Origin: Clostridia bacterium
Lineage (GTDB): Bacteria; Bacillota; Clostridia; Christensenellales; Borkfalkiaceae
Assembly (NCBI GenBank): GCA_017626305.1
Contig: JAGAIW010000035.1
Location: forward strand, 40,641 to 104,640
Length of the DNA stretch: 64,000 bases
Reading direction: 5' to 3'
Below the pieces are notes generated by a model that saw only the letters and a list, made by a program, of their open reading frames with translations, did not search any database and was not told the DNA's origin. The first letter of the stretch is position 1. The number at the start of each line of letters is the position of its first letter. Position numbers and translations under genes: made by a program. Positions 50,409-59,284 of this stretch are shown here, in pieces.

Positions 50409-53393
50409 TTATTCGTCGCGACGTTTACGCAGACATACTACTGCCGCGCCGAAGAATACGGCAAGCACGCCGCAACCAAACGATACCGAACCGCACCCGT
50501 CGCTAGTTTCAGGGCTTTGCGTCGTTGCTTGCACCAAAATACGGTATAAAACTTCCGTGGTGTTTTCCGCTTCGTCCGTTGCGGTAACCGTTAAGTATAT
50601 TTCCCCTGCGGCGTCCGCAGTAATTTTACTATCTTCCACGGTTAACGCTTTTTCCGTCGTCTTTTGCTTTAAGACAACGCTCTTGATGACGACGTCCAAA
50701 ATGCCGTCTCTTTCGTCGTATGCCTGCAATAAAGAAAGGTCGATACTTTCCCCTACCGAAACGGCGACGGGCGCAGTCCACATAATTTGCGGCGCGTCGC
50801 TATCCACGTCCACGACGTACACCGTACGACTGATAGATACTTCTCTGCCGCCTTCATCAAGAACCACGTAGCCGATATCGTACTTCCCTTTCTTTTGCGA
50901 ATCGATTTCCGTCAACGCAATCTCTCTGCCGTTATACGCGCAATAGATACTCACGCTCGTTTGCCATTCAGAATCAACGACGACGTCGTCTTCGGATACG
51001 ACAAACGCATTCCCTTGATAAATTTTCGTCTTCAAGCCTTCCGCAAACGACACCTTAGGTGCGGTAGGCGTAGTGATGTATATTGTCTTCGTCAGCTTAC
51101 CATGTGTAAATACGTATTCGCCAAACGTTTTAGGCGCAAACGTACCCTGCCCGTCTTGCAAAGCAATCACACCCGTATCCGTAGCGTCTTTGTTGGTATA
51201 CGAAAGCGACGTTACCGCAACGTTTCCACCGAATACGTCGGCAATTTTCGCTTTTAACGCAATGCTTTCCGTCCGCGGTACACGATACGCCAAATCGGTA
51301 AACGTCAAGCGCGAGCTATCACCGTTATACGTAGCCGTTTTACTATATTGCACGGACGTAGCGTCAATCGTTGCCGTTTGATCTAATGCAAACACGTCGA
51401 CAACGGCTTTTCTATCGTACCCTTCACTAAGCACGTAGCCGTCGTTTGCCGTATACGAAATCGCCATAGCCGTTTGAGCGCCGTTGTAATACGAATACAC
51501 CTTATTGCGGCCGCGGTTCCATTCGGTATTCATTTGCTCGATGGAAATTTCCACGTTAAACCCGCCTGCAAAATCCGCTGCCGAAAGGGTAAGCGTATTC
51601 CCCAAAATAGCACTTGCGCTGCCCATAGCTTGCGTATCGTCGGACAAATCGCGCAACATCAGCCAACCGCTTGCGTCACTCTCAACCCCATACGCGTAAA
51701 TCTTCATAGTCGCAGGGTCAAAACGCAAGTTGGCGTATTTGTCTTTATATACCGAAGGGTATTTATTCGTATACATACCCATTGTTCCGCCGATATTCGT
51801 ATACGCGTAATCGTTTCTGCCGAACGCTCCGTTGCCGTTATACGTATAGTCCATCGTAAATCCATACGAACCCTGCGTGTTGCGATACGTTTCCCCTTCT
51901 ATCCCAACGCGCGCAATCATATTACAGCCTTGACGGCTGCCCGAAGAGCGCAAATATACGGTAAACGCTTTATCCGCGTTGGATTTACTGCGGAATGTTA
52001 CGCCGATTTCTCTTACGTCCGAATACGGGTCTTGTTCCAACATTCTATCCCCAAGCCCGTAATACACCAACGAGAGTCTGGTTAGATTGCTCCACGCCTT
52101 TTTCGGCGCATACTGCTGAGAAAGCGCGCCGACGGCAAGCACGGCTTGACCGTTATATTCCGTCGTTTTTGTAAATTCTTCCCCGTCAAGGATAAACGTA
52201 TTGCCTTCCGCGTCCGCATTTTTCGCATTCGCCGTTAAGCGGTAGCCGTTTGCCGTCACTCCCGAAGACGCAGGCGCTGTCAAAGAACCCGAATACGCAG
52301 GGAAGGTATGCGAAACCGTTTCCGCCGTAAAGCCTTCCTGTATTTGTAAGCTTTGCCCGCATACGTTATAGAGCAATATCTTCGCCGTACGCGCATACCC
52401 GTCTTCGTCAAGTACCGTTTGCACGTCTTTCGTATCGGTAGAAACGAGAGCCGTTGAATCGGCAGTCATATCCAGCACCGTCACCGTTACGGTATAACCG
52501 CCCGCAAAATCGTCGGAAGACAAAGAAGAAATTCCTTCTTTAAAAAACTGTTCCGCCGTCTGCGAAGTGCCTAAACGGTTGTTCTCCAAATCACGGATTA
52601 AAAGCTTCTTCTCTACGTAATCGTACCCCTTCGAGCCGCCTAAATCGCTAAGGGAAGCCGTCGTACCCCATACCTGCATATTGTCAGGATTAAACGAAAA
52701 CGTCGTAGAATTTCCCGTCGGCAAAGCCTTAGAATATACGTTACAAAACGAAGTACCGCTTAAAAAGGTATTCTCCGCTTGATTTTGCGTATTTACGCCG
52801 TAGCCCAAACCGTTTGCGTACGTTTCGCCTACAATGGCAACGGTGGAAGAAACCCTATTTGCGTCGCTTTCGCTTGCACCGTTAAAATATACGGTAAACG
52901 CCTTCAAAGGGTCGGTTGCCGACGTAAACGTCATGCCCACCGAACGCATATCCAAAAAGGTGTTGGGCGTATTTTTATCTATCGCTTTTGCGCCCAAATA
53001 GCTCTTTTCCGAAAACACGCGGAAATCCATGCTAAATTCCCCGTAAAAGGTATTCGCAAAAGAAAACGAGCTGTTTTCCGCGTTTTCACCCGTCTTCTTA
53101 CTCGTCAGCAAAATTCCCGACTTTCCGTAATCCAAGCGCACGCGTTGTATCCCCGCCGGGTCCATGGCTACGTAATTCGATTCGTAATACGTATTCGCGT
53201 CCCCCCACGCTTCGTATTCTTCCGTAAGCGTAAAGGCTTGGGTATCGTAAGCGATTAAATTTTTATAAGTAGTCAACGTCGTTTCCGCCGCGTCTGCTTT
53301 ATTCCACGCGCATACGCCGCCCAGCGAAATTGCCGCCATAGCCGCGCTTAAAAACGCAATCGCCGTATTTTTTAAGGAAGTCTTCTTTTTCAT
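50409..53393 (-). CDS. Large surface protein with two repeated beta modules and a C-terminal anchor
   Basis: A 994-residue exported protein; residues 1-36 are a signal peptide. Two related modules (about 100-320 and 400-640) share REIGVTFRSKSNADKAFTVY or SVGMTFTSATDPLKAFTVYF, then VGIEGETYRN or VAIVGETYAN, and a MLLIRDL-type block. Ig-like domains follow (VPRTESIALKAKIADVFGGN, PVAVSVGESIDLSLLQAYDE, GEIYLTVTATDEAENT). The last 35 residues have GCGSVSFGCG, a hydrophobic helix (VLAVFFGAAVVCL) and RKRRDE, a surface-retention tail without LPXTG. Likely a glycan-binding surface protein. It lies 12 bp after the next lipoprotein gene in one operon. Confidence 0.72.
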   Translation of the reverse strand: MKKKTSLKNTAIAFLSAAMAAISLGGVCAWNKADAAETTLTTYKNLIAYDTQAFTLTEEYEAWGDANTYYESNYVAMDPAGIQRVRLDYGKSGILLTSKKTGENAENSSFSFANTFYGEFSMDFRVFSEKSYLGAKAIDKNTPNTFLDMRSVGMTFTSATDPLKAFTVYFNGASESDANRVSSTVAIVGETYANGLGYGVNTQNQAENTFLSGTSFCNVYSKALPTGNSTTFSFNPDNMQVWGTTASLSDLGGSKGYDYVEKKLLIRDLENNRLGTSQTAEQFFKEGISSLSSDDFAGGYTVTVTVLDMTADSTALVSTDTKDVQTVLDEDGYARTAKILLYNVCGQSLQIQEGFTAETVSHTFPAYSGSLTAPASSGVTANGYRLTANAKNADAEGNTFILDGEEFTKTTEYNGQAVLAVGALSQQYAPKKAWSNLTRLSLVYYGLGDRMLEQDPYSDVREIGVTFRSKSNADKAFTVYLRSSGSRQGCNMIARVGIEGETYRNTQGSYGFTMDYTYNGNGAFGRNDYAYTNIGGTMGMYTNKYPSVYKDKYANLRFDPATMKIYAYGVESDASGWLMLRDLSDDTQAMGSASAILGNTLTLSAADFAGGFNVEISIEQMNTEWNRGRNKVYSYYNGAQTAMAISYTANDGYVLSEGYDRKAVVDVFALDQTATIDATSVQYSKTATYNGDSSRLTFTDLAYRVPRTESIALKAKIADVFGGNVAVTSLSYTNKDATDTGVIALQDGQGTFAPKTFGEYVFTHGKLTKTIYITTPTAPKVSFAEGLKTKIYQGNAFVVSEDDVVVDSEWQTSVSIYCAYNGREIALTEIDSQKKGKYDIGYVVLDEGGREVSISRTVYVVDVDSDAPQIMWTAPVAVSVGESIDLSLLQAYDERDGILDVVIKSVVLKQKTTEKALTVEDSKITADAAGEIYLTVTATDEAENTTEVLYRILVQATTQSPETSDGCGSVSFGCGVLAVFFGAAVVCLRKRRDE

Positions 53394-53405
53394 ATTCCCT
53401 TCTCC

Positions 53406-55223
53406 TTATTTTACGATAGTCATGCCAAAGCCGCCTTCGCCCATTTTGGACGCGTAGTCGCCCCACTTGCAAAGAATAAGCTTATGGTCGAAAACATGAC
53501 CGCTACCTAAGGCATATTTTCCACTATCCGAAAGATATACGTACCCGTCCCCCATTGAAATCATACCCGTATCGCTGGAAAAACCGAGCGCCGTATCTAC
53601 TCTCCAACCGCGAATCCCCGTCGCTTCGTGTAATTTTCCGTATTTGGCGTTCATCACCAAACCGCGTGCGCCGCCGTTGCCGATAAGCTCTTGCTCGCTA
53701 CCGTTCGTTGCGTCAATAGCAAACCATTTATAGTTGGAAAATTGCGTGCCGTACGGCTCGCCGTTTTCGTCTTTTACGTTGGTAATACCGTAGCAAGACG
53801 CCATATATACGTCTTCATACGAATCGTACGTCAGCGTTTGAATACCGTAATCGTGATAGCCGTAATAGAATAAAGCAAGATTGTCCAGCTCCTTCGGTCC
53901 GCCTACCGTATCAAATTCCGAAAACGGACGGGCATAGGACAATAGGTTATCCACTTCCAGCTGCATCAATACCAGATAATCGTTATCAATGCGGTGTCCG
54001 TGTGTAACCGTTACCATTTTCGGCGTACCGTCTGCATTGAAAACGTACGTTCCGTCCAACTCTTGTTTTTGTAGCGTATACGTTGTCGCTTTTGAACCTG
54101 AACCGCCAGCAAACGTCAAATACCGTTTTCCGTCCGAACCACCTAATCGCGGCCCTATCGTACAGGAGTCGCAGGTGTTAGCTATACCATACTTACCATA
54201 GACCCCCTTTTGGTAGATTTCTGTTGCGTAAGGACCGTATCCGCTTTGACGGGCAACACTTATAATGGGATCCCCGATATAAACGACGTGCACGTCGGCT
54301 TCTTCGGGCGTCATATTCTCTTTAACGATTTTTTCGCCGTCGACAAGATATACAAAGCAATTTCTTCTCCATGCGCTTGGATCGTTGGGGTCTTTTTCTA
54401 CGTCACGCGTGCCCTTGGAGTGCGAAACCATTAAGATAAACCAACCCGTCTGATCGTCGTACGCCACGTCACCGATATGAAGTGAGCCCTTAAACGCTAT
54501 GCTACCGACGAGATTCCCTTCCTTATCAATCTTTATTATTTGGTCCGTTCCCCCGTAAATGACGTAATCGCCAAACCCGTTGCTGGCTACGCCTTGGATA
54601 TGTCTATCTTTTACAATATCCGTACTCGCGTAAAATTCTCTTGCGTATTGCGCGCTTCTATCGCCCGTTACCACGACGTTGATTTTTCTCGAAAGTCCGT
54701 CCGATTTGCGCTTGACCGTCAGCGTCGTAACGCCTTCTTTCTTTGCGCGAATTACCCCGTCCACCCCGACGATTGCCGTAGACTTGTCGTCTAACGAAAA
54801 CTCGTAACCGTTGGCGAGATTTTTCGTACTCTCTTCAATGGAAAGCGCGTGAGTTTCACTTTCAAATAAATTGATGAGCAGGGTATTGCCGTCTACGCTG
54901 TCTACGTCAAATACGCTCATAACGGGGCGGTTGACGCCTACGCGGTAAACCGTTCCGTTTTGCATGGAAACTTCGGCAACGCCAAGTCCGACGGCTTTAA
55001 TGCAAATATAACCGACGCCCGTCGTCAAAACGGTAGCCACCGATTCGTCGTCGCTTGTGTACGACGCTTCGTTGTCTTCCCCAACCTTGATATACGCTTC
55101 TTCCCCTATACGTAAAGCCACCGCTTCCGTTGTAGGCGGCGTCGATTGCGTTTGTCCACCGCCGCAAGCGCATACGCAAACGCTCATAATAATCGTCATA
55201 AGAAAAACGAAAATTTTCTTCAT
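53406..55223 (-). CDS. Surface lipoprotein with Ig-like domain and beta-propeller-like region
   Basis: A 605-residue lipoprotein; VCAC places the lipidated cysteine at about residue 20, followed by GGGQTQSTPP. Residues 35-190 contain two BIG2-like Ig domains (SDDESVATVLTTGVGYICIK, YEFSLDDKSTAIVGVDGVIR). The remainder (residues 200-600) has repeated short strands with D-Q-x-G or D-x-x-G turns (DYVIYGGTDQIIKIDKEGNL, HIGDVAYDDQTGWFILMVSH, YLSDSGKYALGSGHV), suggesting a beta-propeller. No catalytic motif is obvious. ATG at 55223 has AGGAG seven bases upstream; an ATG two codons earlier is too close to that site. First gene of a two-gene operon with a promoter overlapped by a ROK-type operator. 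Confidence 0.7.
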   Translation of the reverse strand: MKKIFVFLMTIIMSVCVCACGGGQTQSTPPTTEAVALRIGEEAYIKVGEDNEASYTSDDESVATVLTTGVGYICIKAVGLGVAEVSMQNGTVYRVGVNRPVMSVFDVDSVDGNTLLINLFESETHALSIEESTKNLANGYEFSLDDKSTAIVGVDGVIRAKKEGVTTLTVKRKSDGLSRKINVVVTGDRSAQYAREFYASTDIVKDRHIQGVASNGFGDYVIYGGTDQIIKIDKEGNLVGSIAFKGSLHIGDVAYDDQTGWFILMVSHSKGTRDVEKDPNDPSAWRRNCFVYLVDGEKIVKENMTPEEADVHVVYIGDPIISVARQSGYGPYATEIYQKGVYGKYGIANTCDSCTIGPRLGGSDGKRYLTFAGGSGSKATTYTLQKQELDGTYVFNADGTPKMVTVTHGHRIDNDYLVLMQLEVDNLLSYARPFSEFDTVGGPKELDNLALFYYGYHDYGIQTLTYDSYEDVYMASCYGITNVKDENGEPYGTQFSNYKWFAIDATNGSEQELIGNGGARGLVMNAKYGKLHEATGIRGWRVDTALGFSSDTGMISMGDGYVYLSDSGKYALGSGHVFDHKLILCKWGDYASKMGEGGFGMTIVK

Positions 55224-55275
55224 TCCCATACTCCTATCGCTTTTTATAAAAATTAAGTTTCTCGTTTATTTTTTC

Positions 55276-55330
55276 ACTTTGTAAAAATATACTACAAAAA
55301 AATTATATCATATATATTTTCATTTGTCAA
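55276..55330 (-). promoter_or_regulatory. Promoter of the surface-protein operon with overlapping operator
   Basis: TTGACA (55330-55325) and TATAAT (55307-55302) on the minus strand, 17-bp spacer. The 15-bp element ACTTTGTAAAAATAT (55276-55290, read on plus) covers the predicted transcription start and is identical to one upstream of the second ABC operon. The position fits repression. Confidence 0.72.
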
Positions 55331-55468
55331 TACTTTTATAGAAATTTTTTTTGATTTTTTTACATGCGCGCGCCATAAATATGATTAAGGTCACAAGAAT
55401 ACCTTAGCTTAGAATATTTATACAAAACACAAAAAAAATATTTTTAAGTAAGTAGTTACGGGATTTGT

Positions 55469-55646
55469 GCTCTCGCACTAAATCATAGCAAAGCCGTGTA
55501 TATCATCAAGTCGAAGGGAAATGCACGCTGGCGCGTGATGAAATGCAGCTTAAAGAGTTGATAAGCTTCGCCACACCTTGTGAGATGATGATATACCTAG
55601 TCCGCGACTTAGATAAAAAACGACAAGTGGAAACCTGTCGTTTTTT
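55469..55646 (+). other. Structured intergenic element ending in a terminator
   Basis: The stretch holds complementary pairs that nest: TATATCATCA (55499-55508) with TGATGATATA (55586-55595), CGAAG (55512-55516) with CTTCG (55566-55570), and CACGC with GCGTG at 55524-55537. A terminator follows: AAAAAACGACA (55615-55625) with TGTCGTTTTTT (55636-55646). One frame also reads ALALNHSKAVYIIKSKGN before a stop at 55561, but lacks a start codon. It could be a small structured RNA or a dispersed repeat with a decayed coding past. The rest of this 490-bp gap, 55331-55468, is AT-rich with no feature I can support. Confidence 0.45.
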
Positions 55647-55715
55647 GGTTGCGAAGTTGGATTTCTTACCCCGTCTGCTTTTGTGTTATCTTGGTAAAAT
55701 GAATTCTTCGTTATA

Positions 55716-57071
55716 TCAGAAATTTTTTATAATTGCCACGGTATTCTCTTTGAGTATGAATTTTTCGGGAGTAAGGTCGGTTTTTGCAAACAAATTGTCT
55801 TTGTCAATGGTATACACTAAAAATCCGTCAGGAAGTTCCAAGCCAACTTCTGTATCCGCATTAGTGTTGGATATAATAATCGCCTTTTTTTCACTGTTTG
55901 TTGCCGCAAGAGTAAAGATTCCGTTCTCGTGACAGATACATTCCGCTTCGTTTCCGAGAGCATAAAGCTCTCCAAATGCTTTGAACGCATAATATATGTT
56001 GGAAGGCTCAAAGGTATTCAGATCATAGAACCCTCCGTAGGCGGAACTCGCAATATATCTTGCATCATAATACATGAGCATATCGGTCTTTTTATGCTGC
56101 ATAGCCAGCATGATAGCCATAACGTTTGCTGATGCATACGACGTACCCCTGTTGATCTTTCTGTCATGAGACAGATTCCATTCGTTCAAGTGCGTCTCAA
56201 TAGTTCCATAGCCGTTTTCGCTAAGCACCTTGTCAACAAAATCCGTCTCAGGAACGATAGTATCAACGTCTCCGTAGGTATGCCATGAGAAAAAGTCTAT
56301 CGGTGCATGATGCTGCTTAATATATTGTATAAAATTAAGGAAAAAGTTGATGCGATAGGTTTCTTTTGATGCGTTGTAGCGATTGCCATCACGTTTTGGA
56401 AATGAAAGTCCGTATTTTTCAGGATCGGCGAAAATGCCGTAAAAACCGCACGCAGCGTAGCCGCCGACCTTTATCTTATCACCAAAGCATTTTTTCAGAT
56501 GTTTTGCCGTAACGGCATAAAGCTCGTAATACTGTTCTGCTGTTCCCGTCCACATTTGGTTCATTTTGGGATCGTCACGGTTTTCGGGCTCATTCCAAAT
56601 TTCCCAATATTTGATGTTAAAATAAAATCCGTTTGCCCAGCCTTCGTTGTAGTGCCTGACGATATGCTCACATATTCTTGCCCATTTTTCGTAATCCTTG
56701 GGCGGATGAATACGATACGCTTTGATTTGACATTGATTTTCTATGGTTACACCCAATCTGAAATATGGCTCAACACCGTATTCTATCAACGCTTTTATGA
56801 GCTCATCCGTAAATGCGAAATCATAAGATTCGGGATCGTTTTCATCTGCGTCAAAATCCCTGAAAATGTTTGGGATGTCTACGTAACGGTTACTTCCAAA
56901 AGCCCCGCCGACGTCATGCAATCTGGAATAAGGAATGTGTGCGTCGGTTAAAATCTGCATTGGCGTAAAGTCAAGCTTGCAAAATCCACCCGTAAAAGGA
57001 GGTTGTCCGATTGCATGCATCGGCTTAATCTTTCCAACGGTCTTATTAAAATCCACTTGAATATTTAACAT
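55716..57071 (-). CDS. GH39-like glycoside hydrolase, copy 1
   Basis: A 451-residue cytosolic TIM-barrel enzyme. KYWEIWNEPEN holds the acid/base E161 and THLNEWNL the nucleophile E297, both as in GH39 beta-xylosidases and iduronidases. The N-terminal blocks VDFNKTVGKIKPMHAIGQPP, YSRLHDVGG and RDFDADENDPESYDFAFTDE are shared with the paralog at 60414-61751, as is KWARICEHIVRHYNEGWANG. The C-terminal 90 residues are a beta domain. AGGAG precedes the ATG. It has its own promoter at 57103-57131. The DNA appears lower in GC than neighbouring genes, which might indicate separate origin. Probably cleaves beta-xylosides or a similar pentosyl or uronosyl link. Confidence 0.88.
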   Translation of the reverse strand: MLNIQVDFNKTVGKIKPMHAIGQPPFTGGFCKLDFTPMQILTDAHIPYSRLHDVGGAFGSNRYVDIPNIFRDFDADENDPESYDFAFTDELIKALIEYGVEPYFRLGVTIENQCQIKAYRIHPPKDYEKWARICEHIVRHYNEGWANGFYFNIKYWEIWNEPENRDDPKMNQMWTGTAEQYYELYAVTAKHLKKCFGDKIKVGGYAACGFYGIFADPEKYGLSFPKRDGNRYNASKETYRINFFLNFIQYIKQHHAPIDFFSWHTYGDVDTIVPETDFVDKVLSENGYGTIETHLNEWNLSHDRKINRGTSYASANVMAIMLAMQHKKTDMLMYYDARYIASSAYGGFYDLNTFEPSNIYYAFKAFGELYALGNEAECICHENGIFTLAATNSEKKAIIISNTNADTEVGLELPDGFLVYTIDKDNLFAKTDLTPEKFILKENTVAIIKNF

Positions 57072-57102
57072 TTTATTCTCCTAAAAATAAGTGCTTTTAA
57101 GG

Positions 57103-57131
57103 ATTATATCATAAAATCCTATACTTTTCAA
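57103..57131 (-). promoter_or_regulatory. Promoter of GH39 copy 1
   Basis: TTGAAA (57131-57126) and TATAAT (57108-57103) on the minus strand with a 17-bp spacer. Confidence 0.75.
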
Positions 57132-57290
57132 GCAGATATTATAAATTTTTTTGATGTCGGCGACGGGCGTCTGCCGTTTCCACCTCGCAGAATCTCGGCA
57201 GGGCGGCGTTGCGCCGTCAATTTCGTGCTTTTTCCAACCACTATTTGCGGTCACTTCTCGCGTGTAAGGAGCAAAGCGACGGAATAGCGA

Positions 57291-57350
57291 GCTTGTCGAG
57301 CGTCAGCCACGGTAATCCATGATTTCGGCGAAACGCATCACCGAAACAAA
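57291..57350. repeat. 60-bp dispersed repeat, copy 2
   Basis: Identical to 31870-31929 over all 60 bases. Its last ten bases overlap the start of the 91-bp direct repeat. Confidence 0.85.
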
Positions 57351-57431
57351 AAAATAACGGACAGCCTACTGGCTATCCGTTATTTTTGGTTGAGACGACG
57401 GGACTTGAACCCACGACCTTTTGGTCCCTAA
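57341..57431. repeat. 91-bp direct repeat, left copy (att-like, tRNA-Pro 3' half)
   Basis: Identical over all 91 bases to 62692-62782. On the minus strand it contains the tRNA-Pro region from the anticodon loop through the CCA end, then a terminator hairpin (AATAACGGATAGCC with GGCTGTCCGTTATT). Identity ends exactly at the 5' edge of the anticodon loop, a common crossover position of tRNA-targeting integrases. Confidence 0.85.
57352..57388 (-). terminator. Terminator hairpin following the tRNA-Pro-like sequence, left copy
   Basis: AAAAATAACGGATAGCC and GGCTGTCCGTTATTTTT pair with one mismatch and a 4-base loop, followed by T residues on the minus strand. Confidence 0.8.
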
Positions 57432-57456
57432 CCAAACGCGCTTACCCGCCGCCTCG
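57387..57456 (-). pseudogene. tRNA-Pro(AGG)-like sequence with a shortened D arm
   Basis: On the minus strand the 3' half is good: anticodon stem TTTGG/CCAAA with loop TTAGGGA (anticodon AGG), T arm GTGGG-TTCAAGT-CCCGT, acceptor CGTCTCA, A73 and CCA encoded. The 5' acceptor CGAGGCG pairs at six of seven positions. Only 13 bases lie between the acceptor and the anticodon stem, against about 19-20 normally, so the D arm is incomplete. It is probably not functional. The other direct repeat lacks the 5' half altogether. Confidence 0.65.
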
Positions 57457-57644
57457 AACGTGTTTTTATCCGCCAACAAAAAGGGTTTTTTTGCATTGAA
57501 ATTCCGCAATAAATTGCGGTAATTTCTCAATCGCACCTTTTTCCACACAAATATGCCCTATGGTAAATAAGTGTTTCTTCTTACACTCACACGGCTCTTG
57601 CGCAAAAATTTTCAAACTTTCCTCAATCGTCACAACTTTTATCT

Positions 57645-59213
57645 TTATAATTCGATCAAATCCCCCGACGTAAGCATATTCACGTTTGGCACGTGCGGTT
57701 TAATAAGCGCAAAATGCAACGCACTCCACATATCTTCAATCGGTCTGTGTACGTCGTAAAAATGTGCGATATAATTTTCTTTTGCATGAAAACCGTTGAC
57801 AAGCGAACAAAAATCTCGTACGTAGTCGGACTCTTTACAAACGAGCGCTTGACGTCTGCCTAGCCAAAGATGCGAAAATAGCGCGTGAACATTCCCAAAC
57901 GAAGGGTACTTGAACGCATAATTCCTTACGTCACCGAGGAATACGTATTTTCTCGACTTACGTTCTATCACAAACCCGTATTCTAAAACACTTTTCCCTC
58001 CGCCGCTATGTCCGCTTTCAAAGAACGAAAGGTTTATATCTTTAAAGAGAACCGTCGCCCCGTCGTAGGTTGCTTGCGTATTTTCGCCTCCCACGTTCAT
58101 AAAATCTGGCATAAATTTTTTAAGATGTTTGGGAAGCGCTTGATAAAACTTTCTATCATAATGGTCCCCGTGTTCGTGCGTAACGATATAGCCGTCAAAA
58201 TCTTTTATCCAGTCTAAAATAAATTCTTTCGCCCCGTCGCTTATAGGGAAATTATTCGGCGCAATATCGACTGCAAAACGCGTAGCACCTAATTTTATCA
58301 AATACCCCGCGTGTCCTATTAACGCAATACAATTCTCCAAGCAATCGAAACCGCGTTTCGTATTTTTTAAAGTTTGCAAATAATTATTTTTGTAAAAATC
58401 AGTTATCTGCTTTTTAAATTGAACTTGCTCAATAGCGTTTTTAAGCAAGTGAATAGACTCAACGAGCGCGTCTTTTTCGTTAAAAATCGTTTGATAACGA
58501 TTTGGGGAAAGTTCTAAAGAAAACACGCCTTCGTATCCATTTTGCAACAATGCGGAAATATTTCTTTCCAAAGCAGTCTCGCCCACGTGTAAAGGATAAT
58601 GCGTTACCCCTTGATAAAGGCTATGTATATGCGTATGTTTTACTCTTTTTAAAAACTCGTCTTGTAAAAAATCCGTTTGATATTTGTACTCGTTTGATAA
58701 TTGATGTCCAAAATCAAAACACAGGCCCAAATGCGGCGAAGAAATTTCTTTAACAATTTGCGCAACGTCCTCACACGTACCGAAATCCGTTGCCGTTTTC
58801 TTCCTTTGATTTTCCAACGTGATATACGCAGGGTAACCGTTTTCCTCTATTGCCCGGCAAACGTCTTGCAACATACGCTTCGTGTTTTCCGCGTTTTGAG
58901 CCGGATGCACGGTAAGATTGTATACCGATTGAATACGCGCGGAAAACAACTTCTCATACGGTACAAAAAACTCTTTCGCCCATGCAAGCGTGGCGTGTAT
59001 AGTCGTTTTAATCCCATACGAGTGTAAGAGTTTCACGGCATTCAACACGTCGTCGGATGAACAAGAAGAATCCACGGAACGGAGTTCTACGGTATTTACG
59101 TTATCCCTCAAAAAAGCAAGCAATTCATTTTTTCCACCAAACGCATTGCAAAAATTGAGCGAACTTTCCAAAAACACGTTAAAAGCAATTGAACAACCGA
59201 TTTTACAATCCAT
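57645..59213 (-). CDS. Fusion of a xylose isomerase-like epimerase and a UlaG-like metallo-beta-lactamase
   Basis: A 522-residue two-domain cytosolic protein. Residues 1-250 form a TIM barrel of the isomerase/epimerase type: TVELRSVDSSCSSDDVLNAV, TTIHATLAWAKEF, AYITLENQRKK, HLGLCFDFGHQLSN, HTHIHSLYQG and VFSLELSP. Residues about 270-522 form a metallo-beta-lactamase fold with YIVTHEHGDHYDRKF (the metal ligands HxHxDH), FFESGHSGGGKS and FLGDVRNYAF, close to the UlaG-type sugar lactonase group. Fusing lactone opening to epimerisation would suit an aldonate or ascorbate-like pathway. ATG at 59213 is chosen because AGAGGTGG lies just upstream. It is divergent from a shortened DeoR gene. Enzyme substrate is unknown. 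Confidence 0.78.
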   Translation of the reverse strand: MDCKIGCSIAFNVFLESSLNFCNAFGGKNELLAFLRDNVNTVELRSVDSSCSSDDVLNAVKLLHSYGIKTTIHATLAWAKEFFVPYEKLFSARIQSVYNLTVHPAQNAENTKRMLQDVCRAIEENGYPAYITLENQRKKTATDFGTCEDVAQIVKEISSPHLGLCFDFGHQLSNEYKYQTDFLQDEFLKRVKHTHIHSLYQGVTHYPLHVGETALERNISALLQNGYEGVFSLELSPNRYQTIFNEKDALVESIHLLKNAIEQVQFKKQITDFYKNNYLQTLKNTKRGFDCLENCIALIGHAGYLIKLGATRFAVDIAPNNFPISDGAKEFILDWIKDFDGYIVTHEHGDHYDRKFYQALPKHLKKFMPDFMNVGGENTQATYDGATVLFKDINLSFFESGHSGGGKSVLEYGFVIERKSRKYVFLGDVRNYAFKYPSFGNVHALFSHLWLGRRQALVCKESDYVRDFCSLVNGFHAKENYIAHFYDVHRPIEDMWSALHFALIKPHVPNVNMLTSGDLIEL

Positions 59214-59230
59214 ACTCCACCTCTTTATAA

Positions 59231-59259
59231 AGTATAACAAACGCACGCGCTATTGTCAA
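59231..59259 (-). promoter_or_regulatory. Promoter of the fusion gene
   Basis: TTGACA (59259-59254) and TATACT (59236-59231) on the minus strand with a 17-bp spacer. Confidence 0.78.
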
Positions 59260-59284
59260 GTTTATCAATACATAAAAAAAACAG

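Noticed and set aside
55543..55932. A 129-residue plus-strand frame starting MQLKELISFATP
   Set aside because: It runs through a terminator hairpin and then antisense into the GH39 gene, and has no ribosome site. The 5' part is better explained as a structured or repeat element.
57387..57456. A functional tRNA-Pro(AGG)
   Set aside because: The D arm is too short by six or seven bases and the first acceptor pair is mismatched, so I list it as tRNA-like rather than a working gene.
57366..57548. A 60-residue minus-strand frame across the tRNA-Pro-like sequence
   Set aside because: It is translated from tRNA sequence (VWLGTKRSWVQVPSSQP), a known kind of false gene.
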